This document shows, in pieces, positions 39,401 to 52,400 of a DNA stretch of 64,000 nucleotides (its first letter is position 1; each line of letters begins with the position of its first letter). A program made the position numbers and the translations under genes. Below the pieces are notes generated by a model. That model made no database searches, was not told the origin of the DNA, and saw only the letters and a list, made by a program, of their open reading frames with translations. Source of the DNA: Serilophus lunatus (lineage: Eukaryota > Chordata > Aves > Passeriformes > Eurylaimidae); the NCBI GenBank assembly GCA_013399895.1, contig VXBA01004393.1, forward strand, positions 62,001 to 126,000. Reading direction: 5' to 3'.

Positions 39401-42400
39401 TCTGTGTCCTAAGGCCTAATTGAGTTGAATACAAATATAAACTTATAACAGACGCTCCAGTCGTTCTCTTTAGCTTGTCTCACAAAAAGCCAGTTTAATG
39501 ATCTTTCTGAAGGCTGTTTCACTGAGGCAGCAGAAAGACACCAGCTTTACATCATTACTGAATAGTGCATAAAGGAATTATTTAGCAAGATGTTCTGTTT
39601 GTTAATAGACCCAAATCACAGTTTCTTTTACCAAATACTGCTTTTATTTGAGGTCTTTGAATGAATTTCATTCAAACAATGATAACATCTGATGATAAAA
39701 ACCACTAATGAGAAGAAAATCATCCACAGTTTTGATCTAGAGCTCTCATTAATTCCAAACTTTCCTTTTAGTTCGTTTTGCTGATGAAATCATTAGAACA
39801 GTTTTTATTACCACTTTGGCTGCCTCCAAAGAGAGTCAGCTTTCCACAAGCTTAAACTCAATTGTCTTTATTTTCCTTATACTGAGTCACATCACCCAAA
39901 TGGAAAGAAGTGGTCCGGAAGGGAACTTGATCCAGTGTCTGGGGAAGAGACCTCCAAAGCTAGTCCTGATAAACCTGGGGACAGAGTTTGCTTATTTTCT
40001 GTTTAGGTCTTGGACCATGCACCTTAGCTGATACCACCTTTGTTTATGGGAGGATATTTTTCGCAGATGATATATGGGAAAAACTTATTTGTCTGGGGAC
40101 ATTCAGCACTGCAGTGTGAAAATTTCTGCTGAATATGTGCTGATTTCCATACTTGTTTACCCTACTCCTTATACCTATTACCACATGCTGCGTTGCCTTG
40201 TTAATTGTTATTAATTGTTGTATAATTTCTGCAGTAGGACCAAGCTGCAAGCTGTGACTTTTTTTTTTAAAGATAAAACTCTCAAATTGCAGAGTCTGAA
40301 GCCCTCTGAAATGTTTTTGCAGGGCTTTCCTCACGCCCCTGACCAGGAGCTTAAGGAGAGCTGGAGCTGCAGGCACATTGTACCAAATAGGTACTGACAG
40401 ACATTTGATGGTGATATCAATCCCTATCTAAATATTATGTATGAATCCTTGCATTTTTTTCCCTTATACAACCAGAATCATTCAGCCATCTCTGGGAACT
40501 TAAATGCACTTGTTTAAAATAGTACAACTTAAAAAGGCAAAATACAAGATCTCCTGCCCTCCCACCATTGCCCTGTTCTCCAACACACCATGGTAAGACA
40601 TAGGCAGAGCATTCGAACTGACTCCCCAAAACATTTGCACTCTTAAATTGTCCATGCCCTGGAAGGTGGAGGTCAGGCCATTGTATTACTTGAAATTCAT
40701 GAAGATTAATGAAGAAGGCAGACAAAAGTTCTGTGTTAGGAGACCAGCAGACATTTCCAATGGCAAGAAATAGAGAAAGTCATAAAATATAAGGGATAGA
40801 AGAGGGGGGGTTTGCATGCTTGAGGTGTAATTTAGTTTCCATTGCCTTACAGTGTTTCACTAGCTGATTTTTTTTCCCTTTTATTTAGAATTAGCTTATT
40901 ATGCTATTTTAATATAAATAGGGATGTAGAGCAGTGAACAAAGTAGTGAATTTAAGACAAATGAGGAAAATAAATAACGTTGCAAAAATCAGCTTTTGCT
41001 GGTGATTCTCATCATTTCCTTTCCCAGATCTTTCTGTATCAGTTCAGCAAAATTAATTATTGTCTTAATTACAGAGCCACTTTTACATATAGATGGTTTA
41101 CACCATGAGCAAGAAAATGTCCTGAGATCTGAAGAGGTAAAATATAAACAAAATTCTACATATGAGAGTTCAGCTGCGTGTTGAGAGCTGGCCTGTGGGA
41201 AGTGTGGGCCATAGATTGCTGTTAGGATCCCATTTCCAAGGGACTGCACTGACTGATGTGGTTATGTGGGAAACCAAGATTTACAACACTGTGACTCCAG
41301 CACTTGTTCTTCTTTTGGTATCTTCTGTCTGGATAATTTTGCTGCTCAACTTGTTCAATAATGATCCAGGCATTGGTGAGATTTTTGAATAGCACAAACT
41401 TTGCCCGACTTGGGCTAATTTTCCCTCCCAAATTCTCATGTTTGTGGTTCAGATCCTCTTCATACCTGAGTTTTTCTGCAGTGAAAAGACGCTCTTGTAA
41501 AACCAGCTGCGGTTTTTTTGGGCATTCCTGTTGGAAAGTCCATTTTGCCCAGTGACCAACAGTCATTGGTGTTTAAGCTCTACATATAATATGATTTTTT
41601 GCAAAGCCAACATATTTGGCTCATGGTCTAACAGTTTGTACTTCTGAGCACCTTCTTGAAAGCTATGACCTTTACTTTCAGTGTTCTACATCAGTCAGAG
41701 CCCTCAGAGTGAGCTTCTCTGCTGCAGGAGACCCTCACAAGGGCCTATGTACAACTCCAGTGCTCTTGAGCTCTGTGAGGGGGATTTAAGGGGGAATCAA
41801 GTCATGCATAGACTAACTTGAAGCGAGATGTCTTCCTTGGTGGGAATTTCATCCTACCCAAATTCCTTGCACTGGCAGATTTGCAAAGCTTAGGCTTAAA
41901 GGTCAGCTTAAGTTTTATGTACTATTCTAGCTGAAGGGAAGAAAAAAAGTTTTCCTTTAACCTGCTTTACCCCAAAGTTTTGGACATTTTAAAAAAACAA
42001 ATAAAATAATTATGTAGAAGTTTTTTGGTTTTGTTATTTGAAGACAACTTCTGCAGAGAAGTGAGGCAGTAGTTGGGCAGCAGGGGAAGTGAGTGCACTC
42101 CTCTCCTAAAGTTGCTTTTTTTTTTTCTCCTGAGTTTGATGCAGAGCATAGACATCTCTGCTCAGTTCTTCAGTTTGCTGCTTCTTGGTTATATTTGTTG
42201 GACTGAACATGGGTAAAGCTAAAACAAACAGTAGTATTCACTGGAGATTGATAAAATAGAGGTCACCTCTAGTGGTATATGGTAGAATTATTCTCCACAG
42301 AGCTCAATTTTAATTACATACAGGTTTAAGAGTATTACTTGCACAAAACCCTGCTACCTGTTTATGCTTCCAAAACCTAATGGAGTTATATCAAATAACT

Positions 42401-42647
42401 GAAAGGCCCCCAAATCACACTGACAACTTGTCTTCTAAACTCTGTTATGTTTAGTCTTAGCGCAAGTGCCAGTGCTAAAGATTATTGATGCAACTGCTTG
42501 CTTTTAGATGCTGAATCACATTAGCCTCCCTACTGCCCTCCTATTTCATTAAGAATCTGGCTGCAGATCAAAAAATGTAATGCCTTCTTCATGTAGTGCC
42601 CCATAACTTTCACAAACCCTGAAAAACCAACTGGCAGTGCATTGATT
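39401..42647. other. non-coding stretch, conserved-element-like near its start
   Basis: The 39415-39610 portion is non-repetitive and evenly mixed, as in conserved non-coding elements. Minus-strand frames of 110 (40044-40376) and 114 codons (41222-41566) match nothing I know. A G run lies near 40804-40811. Confidence 0.55.
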
Positions 42648-42838
42648 TCCCTCTCTTTTTTTTTCTCCTGTTCACTCTTTAGCTTTTTTTTTTTCTGTTC
42701 CTCTCTCACTCTTTCTTATTTCACTTTTTCTTTGCTGTCTTTACTTAATTCTTATGCTTTCCTCTTCCTCCTTTTTTCTTCTCTCTCCGTCCCTTCCTCT
42801 CTCATTTTCTCCTCTCCCTCCTTTTTCTCATACAGTGT
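42648..42838 (+). repeat. polypyrimidine tract, about 190 bases
   Basis: Almost every base on the plus strand is C or T, in mixed TTTCC, CTCT and TTTTTT runs with only scattered purines. Long homopurine/homopyrimidine tracts can adopt triplex (H-DNA) structure and are unstable. It ends in a stretch that looks like a splice acceptor (CTCCCTCC..TCTCATACAG at 42836), but no exon is evident after it. It may simply be a decayed pyrimidine microsatellite. Confidence 0.9.
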
Positions 42839-43325
42839 TGAGAGAGAAAAACAGAAGTAGGAGGAGGGCATGAGGTCAGCATGTAAGGAATTCCAGTACA
42901 GCAGACCAAGCCAAAACGCTAATGTATGTCCATATTTTGTATCTGATATTTTTATTGTATCTGCTCAGAACAGAGTAATTATAAGTTGTTATTTTGTTTT
43001 CCCATAGGCCATTTTTGGTTTGTTTTTTTTTTGCCGTCTTTGTTTCAATTTGGACAAATCAATACTCTCTCTACTAAGTTTCATTCCAAAAAAAATTCCC
43101 TGTATAGAACCTCATCCCAGTGGTTTCAAGGGGATCAGGATTCATCCCTAGATTCTGGATTCCATCCAGAGGGTTAGGTCCATCTGGCAAAGTAGGTGCC
43201 CTAGGAGACGTCCAGAGCTCTGCTCTGATCTGCACAACAGGTTCAGCTTTTAGCCCCAGATGGGGAATGCAGCAGGACTGTAAAACATAAGGGTTTGTTC
43301 AGTTTTATAAGGAAAATAATTCCTG
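42839..43325. other. non-coding stretch
   Basis: Nothing recognised apart from a T run near 43022-43032. Confidence 0.6.
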
Positions 43326-43668
43326 TAGAATCACAGAATATTCTGACTCGTAAGGGACCCACTAGGACCATCAAAGTCCAACTTCTGGCCCTGCAAAGGA
43401 CAGGCCCATGAATCCCATTGTGCCTGAGGGTGCTGTCCAGACACCCCTTGAGCCCTGTCAAGCTTGTTGCTGTGACCTGGGGAGCCTGTTCCAGTGCCCA
43501 ACCATCTTCTGATTGAAGAATCTTTTTCTAATATCCAACCTGAAACTTCCCTGACAGAGCTTCATGCTTTTCCGTCAGGTTCTGTCACTGGTCAGAGTGC
43601 ACACGGAGATCAGTGTCTGGTCCTGCACTTCTCCTCATGAGGAAGTTGCAGACTGAGATGAGCTTTGG
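43326..43668 (-). mobile_element. CR1 LINE 3' fragment, about 340 bp
   Basis: The plus strand starts AGAATCACAGAATATTCTGA, then AAGGGACCCACTAGGACCATC, followed by TCCAACTTCTGGCCCTGCA, GAATCCCATTGTGCCTGAG, and GGGGAGCCTGTTCCAGTGCC with CCAACCATC. This is the reverse complement of a CR1 3' region in the usual order, so the element is on the minus strand. Recognition fades after GGAAGTTGCAGACTGAGATGAG near 43660, giving the 5' truncation. Substitutions throughout mark it as an old, inactive copy. Confidence 0.94.
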
Positions 43669-45807
43669 ATACTGTAGGCAACACTGAGCAGTATTTCTAG
43701 AGTAACTCTTTGTCCCCAGAAACCAGGAAAATCCTTTTCCCAGTGTCCTGTCAGTGCCATGGAGAACTTCATCTTCTCCTAATTTGGGAGCTCATTTCCC
43801 ACAGGTCGACCGATGGAGCTGAATCCCACTGAGCCAACCCTACCCGCCTGGGTGAAGGCACACAAGCCCAGAGCCTTTTTGCTCACAGGCTGCTGATTCT
43901 GCCCCTGGGGCTGCTAGAGGGTGATGTTCTGTACATAGCATTGCCCAGCCAGACTCTTTGCAAACAGCCAGGTGTGAAGGGTTGTGTTGCAGAACAGAAA
44001 TAGTGTGCTGGTACTAATTTCCTTTTTCTTCCTCAGTTTCCAGAATATGACTATGTACACTGCTTTCAGCTCCATGTACCTGAGGCATAGAGATACATGG
44101 GCACACATACATGGATGCACAAGCAGCGTTTGTACCAATACATGGGCTGTTATACATTCTTTAATTGACTTGATGCCCAAATTTCTCCTGCCTGGGCAAC
44201 TAACAGCGTCCCTTGAAACAGAAATAAAGAATCTTCTAAGTTTCCTAAAGACAGTTTTAGGTTCTTGTTTCAGGAGGCTGACACATCACTTTTGACAAGA
44301 TCTTGAAATCAATATTTCCCCCCAAACACAGTCATTTGTATATTCTCGCTATAGTTTTTCTTCCCCCCAGCATCTCTGTGTGTTTCCAGTTAGAAACAGG
44401 AACAACGCCCATCATCTATCATTTCACCAGTAGTGGTGTTCAGAGCTAAAGCAAATCAAAATCTTTGCTGAAGCAAAGTCCTGAAGTCACGTAACACCCA
44501 TATTAATATCTTGATTTGTTACTTGCTGATTTTAAGGAACATGTTTGTTTTTTTCTTGACTTATTTAGTGCTATGCAGCCCAAGGCATTTATTCATATAA
44601 CTATTAAAGTTGCTTCATTTGGAACAAGTTTCACGTAAAGATCATATTAATTAGGTCCTACACCTAAAGTTCATCTTAATTAGCATTGTTTCTTTCCCTG
44701 AGGTTCTAGTAATTTGTTAGAATTCAACATGGATATTCTGGAGCCTTACAGAGGGATAATTAGTCAACTGTTCTTATTTCCATTGCCTTTAACGTGAGCA
44801 GGACTAGGCCTGCAAACCACAGTGTGTAACTTGATACAACCGTGGCAATATCATTAAACATTTTAATAAATCTCTCTCACATAAATACCCATAAATGCAC
44901 ACATGCATGTGTACATCCAATCCCATTTATTCTGAATAAGGAGAATAAGTCTGCTGTAGCAGTTGTCTCTCATGTACCATTTATTTTACCCATGTAAATT
45001 AATTTAGTTGTTTTTCATATCCATTCACATATTCCACTTCATTTCACAACTAATTTCTGGGACTGGTTTGATAGTCAGCTATTATCTTTTTTGGACATAT
45101 GTACCTTCTTCTTATGTCTTGTTGCCATAGCTGAGCAAACAGTTTCTTGGTTCTTTACAAAAGAAATCCTATATCCTTAAACAGTTCTATAGAAATAGAA
45201 CAGCAAACTCTTTCAATGAAAGAAATGCTTCAGACTGAAGTTGTAAAAGGTTATGATTACAGCTGCACGAGAGTGGTATCATATTGTTTGGAATTTATTT
45301 TTGCTAAGTAAGGAAAATTAACTAAAGTGCTGTAGAAACGGTGTAATATTGTATGAAAACATTTCCTATGACAAAGCATGCATTTAAAACAGCAACACAT
45401 GGCATCATATCTTCCCTAGAATAATCCTGAGTAATTTTCAGACTAGTCCTGGACTGTATAGAAAATATTAGGATTTTGCATTTATATATAGAAAGCACCA
45501 TTACATTTTATAACAAGTGCAGCAGGAACAGGGCCTTTGGACAGATTTCTACAAGTATCAGAATATTTGATGCAAATGAATGCATAGATGTCTTCCTAAA
45601 ACCACTGAAGAAATCTTAGTAGACTAAGTGGCTTTTTGCAGCTCTAGACAGCTTCTAGACATCTTCACAGAACCGGACCTTGTCTGCAGGTGTGTTAAGT
45701 GACCTGCTGACTAAGTGCACCATGCAAGTGCAGCATGGTTTTGGTTTTTTTGCTTTGCTTGTTTTCAATATGAATTTTGTATCTTTTCCTTAGATACAAG
45801 GAAAATG
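43669..45807. other. non-coding stretch containing paired TTAATTAG sites
   Basis: No gene is supported. Two identical TTAATTAG octamers lie at 44647-44654 and 44676-44683 in AT-rich, non-repetitive sequence. The 103-codon frame at 43984-44295 is preceded by a pyrimidine tract ending in CAG (44036), but it resembles no known protein. Confidence 0.55.
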
Positions 45808-45838
45808 TCTCCTAAGTGCCTAGTAGGCACTTAGGAGA
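45808..45838. repeat. perfect hairpin, 14-bp arms, 3-nt loop
   Basis: TCTCCTAAGTGCCT (45808-45821) is followed by AGT and then its exact reverse complement AGGCACTTAGGAGA (45825-45838). CCTAAGTGCC-type motifs occur in old non-autonomous DNA transposons of reptiles and birds, so this may be the fused or terminal inverted repeat of such an element; further ACCTAAGTCAG lies nearby at 45930. A structured RNA is less likely because the stem is only 14 bp. Confidence 0.95.
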
Positions 45839-48800
45839 AAGCAGCTGATTTTCCTAGGCTCGTTTCCAAATACCTGAGTTCTGTATCTCAAAGGAATTGA
45901 GGTGTCAAATTCAACTCTGACTACAGGTACCTAAGTCAGATTTTGTTTTGTCAGTTGTGGCTGCTAAGAGAGGGGTCAGATTCAGGATGACAGAATGAGA
46001 CCAGATAAGACTTCTTTCTATGTGCGTGTCTGTGCTGCAAACAGGGCCGTACTGTCAGCCACCTGGAGATGCATTCCAGATTGCTTTTGGTCCTGTTGTT
46101 CCAGTCACAATCATACTTAGGATGCAGTGAAATGAGCTTCATCCCAGGCTGACAACAGAAGAATGTTGCCAGGGCCTCCAGAGAGATTGTTCACCCCCAC
46201 CACTGAAGGCTGCGTTGCCAATGCCTTTTCCATGATGGCTCACAAAGCTGGCACAGTAGAGATATTTGGTGTGTATTCACACCTATTGCTCTCTCTCCTC
46301 CTGACAGCACAACCAGGGCGCCCTCAGACCCGGGGAAGGAGTGTCTTCCCCTACTTGATGGTGGAGCACGACCACTGCTGCAAGGCGAGAGGTGCTGCAG
46401 AGGCACCACATCGCTCCCCCCGTGTCGTTCTGACCAAGGGCAACCACACACTAACCACACGAACCACAAGATCACTCTCCCACCCCTTCACACCCTGTGG
46501 GGTTTGAAATCACTGTGTGTGGGTGGCTGTGCTTTGTCTTTGCTGGTTTTGTGTCCTGGAAATGCCCACCTTGGCCATTCACACCAAGAGCAGCTGTTGT
46601 TACGTAGAATTTGTACCTTAGTTAATGAGAATTTTGAGGTGGACTTTCCAGGTGAGGTGTTAAGAACATTGGTATCGCTGCTGTAATGACCTCTGTAGTA
46701 CAGGATGATGCCTTTGCAGTCACTGTTCACGTTTGCTGAATCATGTCACCGTGCTGGGGGCAAAGGCAAAAGGCAGTTTTCAAGATTCACAGCTGTAGGC
46801 AGATTAAGAAAAAAGGGAAAAGGTGATGTATAAGAAAGAAATAAGCATGATCAAGGTGCAAACCTAAACATAACATTTTTGGTTTTATTCTAGTGTTTAA
46901 ATAGACTTGTACAGATGTATAGTGAAATGAGAGCAGAGAATGCTAAATATAAAACCTCTGGGCTGGTGTACAATATGATATCCCTCTGTAGTGTCAGCTA
47001 TTTGCTTTTGAGTAGGAAAATTTAAGGCACTGGATAGGCTGCAAGATTGCATTTCTCTTTCGGTCAGCAGAGAATTATAATTTTTCTCACCATGATACAT
47101 TTAGCTCTTTAGTTTATTATGTTTAATTAGAAGAAAATTATATGTTTTATTCAGTGACAAAAGTCTTGTCGTGGTTTCTTAAAAATAAATGGTGGTGGAG
47201 CAGTAGAAGTGAAATGTAGGTGTTTTATTTCCCCCTATAACACAATCTGAAAAGTCTCTTGACTGTGGTTAAAATGTCTGAGCTGGTTTAATAGGGCTTG
47301 GCACACACTGAAAAGAGAAGTGGGTGTGGCACCAGCCCTACTGTTTCCTATCTAAGGCCAAAGAAGGGTACAACTGGTGCAGTTTCACCCTATGAATTTG
47401 GAGATAGCACTGTTCACACCCGGGATCTGCCTAAGCTTTGAAAGAAGACCCAAGCCAGGAAAACCGCTTTTGGCCATGGAACACAAAACTACAATATGAC
47501 TTTCCATTCCCAGTGCTGGAAGTAGAACTAGTGTGGGGTACCTCCTGTTTTCCTCACTTTGGGGAATATTTATGAATATTTCTGGCCCTAACAGCCTATT
47601 AGGGGGTGTTTGCTGGCTGGTGAGGTGCTATGAGTTGTCAGTGCTGCCAGCCAAATAAAATAAACCAGGATCTTGTGAAGACAGTGGGCCATAATGCTTC
47701 TGAGGTACTTTACAAATTGCAAAGCTCTTGTCACCACTGACTATAAGAGGCTGGATAGTTATCCTCAGCTTTCATAGATTTTTTTTCCTGTTTTAAACTA
47801 TTATTTTCAGATGAATTATTGCTTCCCATAGTGCTTCATGGTAATCTATTCATGTGATGCTGGCTCAAGACATTCTAGAAATAATTTATTCCCAGACATA
47901 TTAATTTAAGTCTGTCTCTGCATTCACCTCACTAAAGCACAATCTAGACATGTTCTCTATAAGCTTCTGGAGAAAAAAAAAAAAGCAAGCATTTTCTGGC
48001 AGAGATATTTGGACCCTTTCAGTAGAATTGCACTTAAACATATAATACGGATTTCAGACTTTTGGTCTTTGAAGGGTGGAAATAATTAATTTGCGTGACA
48101 AGATGAAGTCCTGGAGCTGGGAGCTGGTACACTGTTCCAGCACGAACAGAGGTTCTGTCTACTGTAACCTAGCAGGCATCCTTGGACAGAAACGGAGAGT
48201 AAAATTTTTGGCTAGAAAATAGAGAAGTCAATGGAACTGTGGGTATTTGGTCCAGCAGAGATTTGTAACGTAGCCGTTTTCCAGGAGCCTACAGTGAAAT
48301 CTATTGTGCAGCAACACTAAAATGTATACCCTAAGGGTGAAGGTGGACAGAAGAAAAGAGGCAATCTTGTCATCCCAGTTTAGCTGAAAATGACAAACAT
48401 GTCATTTCATTTCATCTGTTTACTAATTCATTCCTTGAGCGTGGCTTTGTTCTGCAGAGATTTTTTAATAGAGAGCAATACCCCTGGAAAAAAATTATCT
48501 TCTGTGAACTTCCCTTTGCTTGTGCTGGTAACAGAAATATTAACTCTCAAAAATTTTGGGTGATATTAAGAATGTCAGTGTGCTACATGAAGATATAAAT
48601 AAGAGCAATGGGATGAAACTGAGCCAAAGCAAATGTTGGCTGAATAGCAGGAGATGGTCTGTAACTGCAGGCTGCTACAGGAAGGTACAGTTTCCCAAGG
48701 GAAGTTATGGGGAAAACCATCACTTGAGACAAGTTACAGCCAAACTGGACAAAACCTTTGAAAATATATTTGAAGGAGGGTGAAAGTTTTCTTAAAGGTT

Positions 48801-49432
48801 GTGAGGGCTAAATGATCTAACAGGTCCTACCTCACAGAGACCTGGACAATCTTGCAAAGCCCAACCTTGTACTCATGCTGATAGAGCAGGAGGTTGTTTT
48901 CAGGGTCTCTCACACTCTTTGCCACTTGAGGAAGTTGTTATAGCATTTGTTTGGGTTTTTCTTGTGAACACTTTGAAAGCAGGAGTTTGGTGTGTGACCC
49001 CTGGATTTCCCCAACTCCCCCCTTACTTCCTGTGGGAATGGGGAGACAGAGGAATGTCATGGCACTGTTGTCCTGGGGTAGGAAAGGTGGATACCCCCAC
49101 ACAAGAAATCAAGGATCTTCCTGACCTGAGAGATGAATTTCAAAGTCTAAGACAAGGAACCCAACAACCTTCCTCCGCTGCTGTCCCTCCTCCTCCTGTC
49201 CCTCTTCCTCCTATCCCTTCTCACATTGTGGTTGGTGTATCCCTTGCTGTAATCTTTTTATTCTGAAACAGCATAAGAGAATCACTGCTAGATTCTGGCA
49301 TTTTAAAGAACCTTCCAACTGAAATTATAGCTGAGATGAAAATATTAAGCATAAATCGGTAGAGTGGGTCCTGAAAAATTAAAAATGTATAAGCCTAAGT
49401 CTTTTTTTCCTCCCTTCCTTTTAACACAGAAC
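45839..49432. other. non-coding stretch
   Basis: No gene is supported. The stretch around 46310-46410 is somewhat GC-rich with several CpGs and open frames on both strands (114 and 94 codons), none recognisable. An A run lies near 47971-47984. Confidence 0.55.
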
Positions 49433-49460
49433 ACTGTATACTGTGTACTGTGTACTGTAT
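49433..49460 (+). repeat. 7-bp tandem repeat, 4 units
   Basis: ACTGTRT is repeated four times head to tail, the outer units reading ACTGTAT and the inner two ACTGTGT. Confidence 0.9.
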
Positions 49461-52400
49461 ACATCTATACAACACTTCCCTCTCACCCACCCCCTATAAA
49501 AAGCCTCTGGAGCTCCAGTGTAGCAGCAGATAAGCAAACAAGCTCTGAGAAGTAAAAACAAACCACACCAGATCCCCTTAAGTAAGGTAACCCCTTTGGA
49601 GGGCATTTTGCTGAGCTCCTTGGTTAAAATCCCTGGCAGCAGCCAGCCATGCTGCTGACACAGAGAGCTGGAGCAGTAACAGCTCATCTACTCAGCACCT
49701 GCCAGTGAACACTTGTTTCTGCCAAGAGTAACTTGGTACCAACTTCAATAATATCACAATGCGGTATTTAAATAATTTGACAAGGCTATTTGGATAACTA
49801 CCAGGAATTGCTCAAGTCAGTAATTTTCCTTTTGGGAGACTAGGTTGGGATCTGCATTTTCTCAAAGATAATATTGCCTCATCCCGTCTCTGAAAGAATT
49901 TTAAGGCATGAATACATATTTATATGGACATTAAATGAACAGTTTTAACAATATGGAAAACAAAAAGCTGATAGTGAAGCCCAGAGCAAGTGGGCTGCTG
50001 TTACCCCCCTGCACCTGCTTGGCCTTGGAGCCATTCTCCTCCATTGTCCTCCACAACAGGACAGTTGAAAAGAGGCTGGTACTGGGGCTACATGTGGACT
50101 GACTGAGGGTTTTCATCTGCAGAGACAAACCAATGGCTCTCTAAGCCGTGTTGCTTTAATTCCTCTTTAATCCATTTCAACATCACCTTGGGAAAAAGAT
50201 CCCACAGCTGAAGGTTGCTCTGTGCCTCGTGGGCTGTTTATATCACCTCCAGGTGACTTGCACTTAACAGGCTGAAAAATGCAATTCTAGACCAGAAACC
50301 AGAGAAATGCATTTAATTCTAACATCAAGTCTTGATATTCTCCAGAGGTTACTTTGCTCTGAGTTTGCACTATATATGGACATATTTATAGAGGGCAATG
50401 TTGAACTTTCCCTTTGTATTCAAATTGAGTTGATTAGTTACCCAAATCTTAGAGAAGAACCTTCTCAAAATATTGTGACAAGGCTGTAGGGATCTGATCC
50501 AAGACACACCTTCCTAACCTGTTAACAAAAGGGTTGGTCTCACCTGCATTAGGCTGGCGGAATCCAGCCCAAATGAGATTATGAGGTCAGAATTCTAATT
50601 GCTTTGAAACAAGTTTTCCTGATCTGAGTATGTTGGTACTGATGGCATTTGGAGCATCCCTATCCATAGCTCCACGTTTCCCATTTGTCTGGACACAGGC
50701 TTAATGGATCTCCTGTAAGCTGAGTGTGTGTTCCAGCCATGGCACCAGGCTATTAACCTCTGGGTATTCACATTATTACTCAGTTTTCTGAACCCTTGGA
50801 GTTAAGTACAGAGACAGAAAAGATTTTCCATTTTGTTGGACCTTCAAGTTGTTATGAATTTTACAAAGCACTAAGAATGCTTTGCTTTCAGCCAATTTGC
50901 TACTCTTGCTGTATTCTGTCTCGTATCTTCACTGAAAATTACTTGCTGCCAGCTAAATACAGTATGTTGATGACCTATTAATTTATGACATGCATTTGGA
51001 GCTGGAAACAAATTTATAAACAAACTTTAAGTTCTTTTCCCCCTGTGAATTGTACCAGCATTTGTTTTAATTTCCCAGTAGTCATGCTTAATGTGTCAGA
51101 AGCTATGTTCGACTGCTTGTTTTGCTCCAAAAGGAAGAGAAAAAAAGAGTAATAACTAAATAAAATTCAGCTCCTGTCAGGTATTATAAGCAACACTTTG
51201 AAATGAGGTATGAATCCAAATAAAATATTTTAACTCTGTAGTATTTTACAAAAATTTGGAGGAGAAAAGGTTTACTTACTAAACAATCATTTGAGTTGCA
51301 AACCTTAAAGTATTCACCAAGGTCCCTTAAAGTTAAACAGAAAAGAAATATCTATCAATACATTTTAACAGAAAGCAGAAGTTCTTAGTAGATAGTATAC
51401 AGAAAAGAAAAAAAAATAAAACCTGCCAAACATAGCTTTTAAAGGTACTTTTCTCAAGTGATGCAGGAAAAATTCCTCAACCCAGTATGGAAATTAATAT
51501 AGCTGCAGGTAATCTAAATTTTTGGCATTCATTTGATGCTACAACAACCCCGGGACCAATCCTGGAGACCCTACTTCAATTAATATTACTGAAGTCAATA
51601 GGTTTCAACACAAGAGGATAGCCCTTTACCAGCAACAGGGGCAAGTGGGGGTTCTTTCTTCCACCATAGTCCTGGTCCTGCCCTGCTACTTCTGCTTCCA
51701 GACATGTTAAAAGCGTTTTTCTCCTGCTGCAAAAGTCTAATAATTTGCTTACATGCCATGTCCTCCAGCAGATTTCTAGGAGGCAGATTTCTCACATGAG
51801 GAAAGATGTCTGTACAGAAGGATTTTTCCAGGCAGTTCAGTGACTGGGGTCTTTTTTCCTTCCTGTACCCACTAGCAAGTAAGGGCAGCTGTTTCACAGC
51901 TGGAGATGAAGTGGTATTTAGATGAAGTCCGGTGTCGGGCCACATGGGACATGAGTAGGTATGTGGGCATACATTCCTTAAGTGGATTTTGTAGCTGGGG
52001 TTTATGGAGTTCAAGAAGTGCTTATGGTCAGCCCTTATAGGGACTTAAGCACCAAAGTGCGTTTTAAGCTGTCAAAACCCAGCATTTATCAATTCTCTAG
52101 GGAGTTCAAAACTTCAGTCCAAACCCTGCTTCTACCAGAGGAGCATCATTGACATGGTGTAAACGAAAGAAAGTCTCTCTTTTTTTCTGTTTTGATTCAT
52201 AGAAAAACTCATGTACTTTGTTACACCCTTTCAAGGGATTCATGACTCTTAATTCCTGGGGGGGAAATACACCTTTTTCTTTCATTTTGTCACAGGCCTT
52301 GAGGTTTCTGTGGGGACAGAGCCAAGTTCTGAATGTTTCCAAGGCGTTTCATACCTTGCAGTCCACATCATGTCCTATCCTCTTCTGTGGAACCTCTCTG

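Noticed and set aside
48556..48783. 75-codon frame with NGMKLSQSKCWL, reminiscent of a segment in CR1 reverse transcriptase
   Set aside because: The resemblance covers about a dozen residues and the flanking residues do not continue the CR1 pattern. It could be chance; a translated search against CR1 ORF2 would settle it.
51595..52014. 139-codon minus-strand frame
   Set aside because: No known domain, no clear splice or promoter context; treated as chance.
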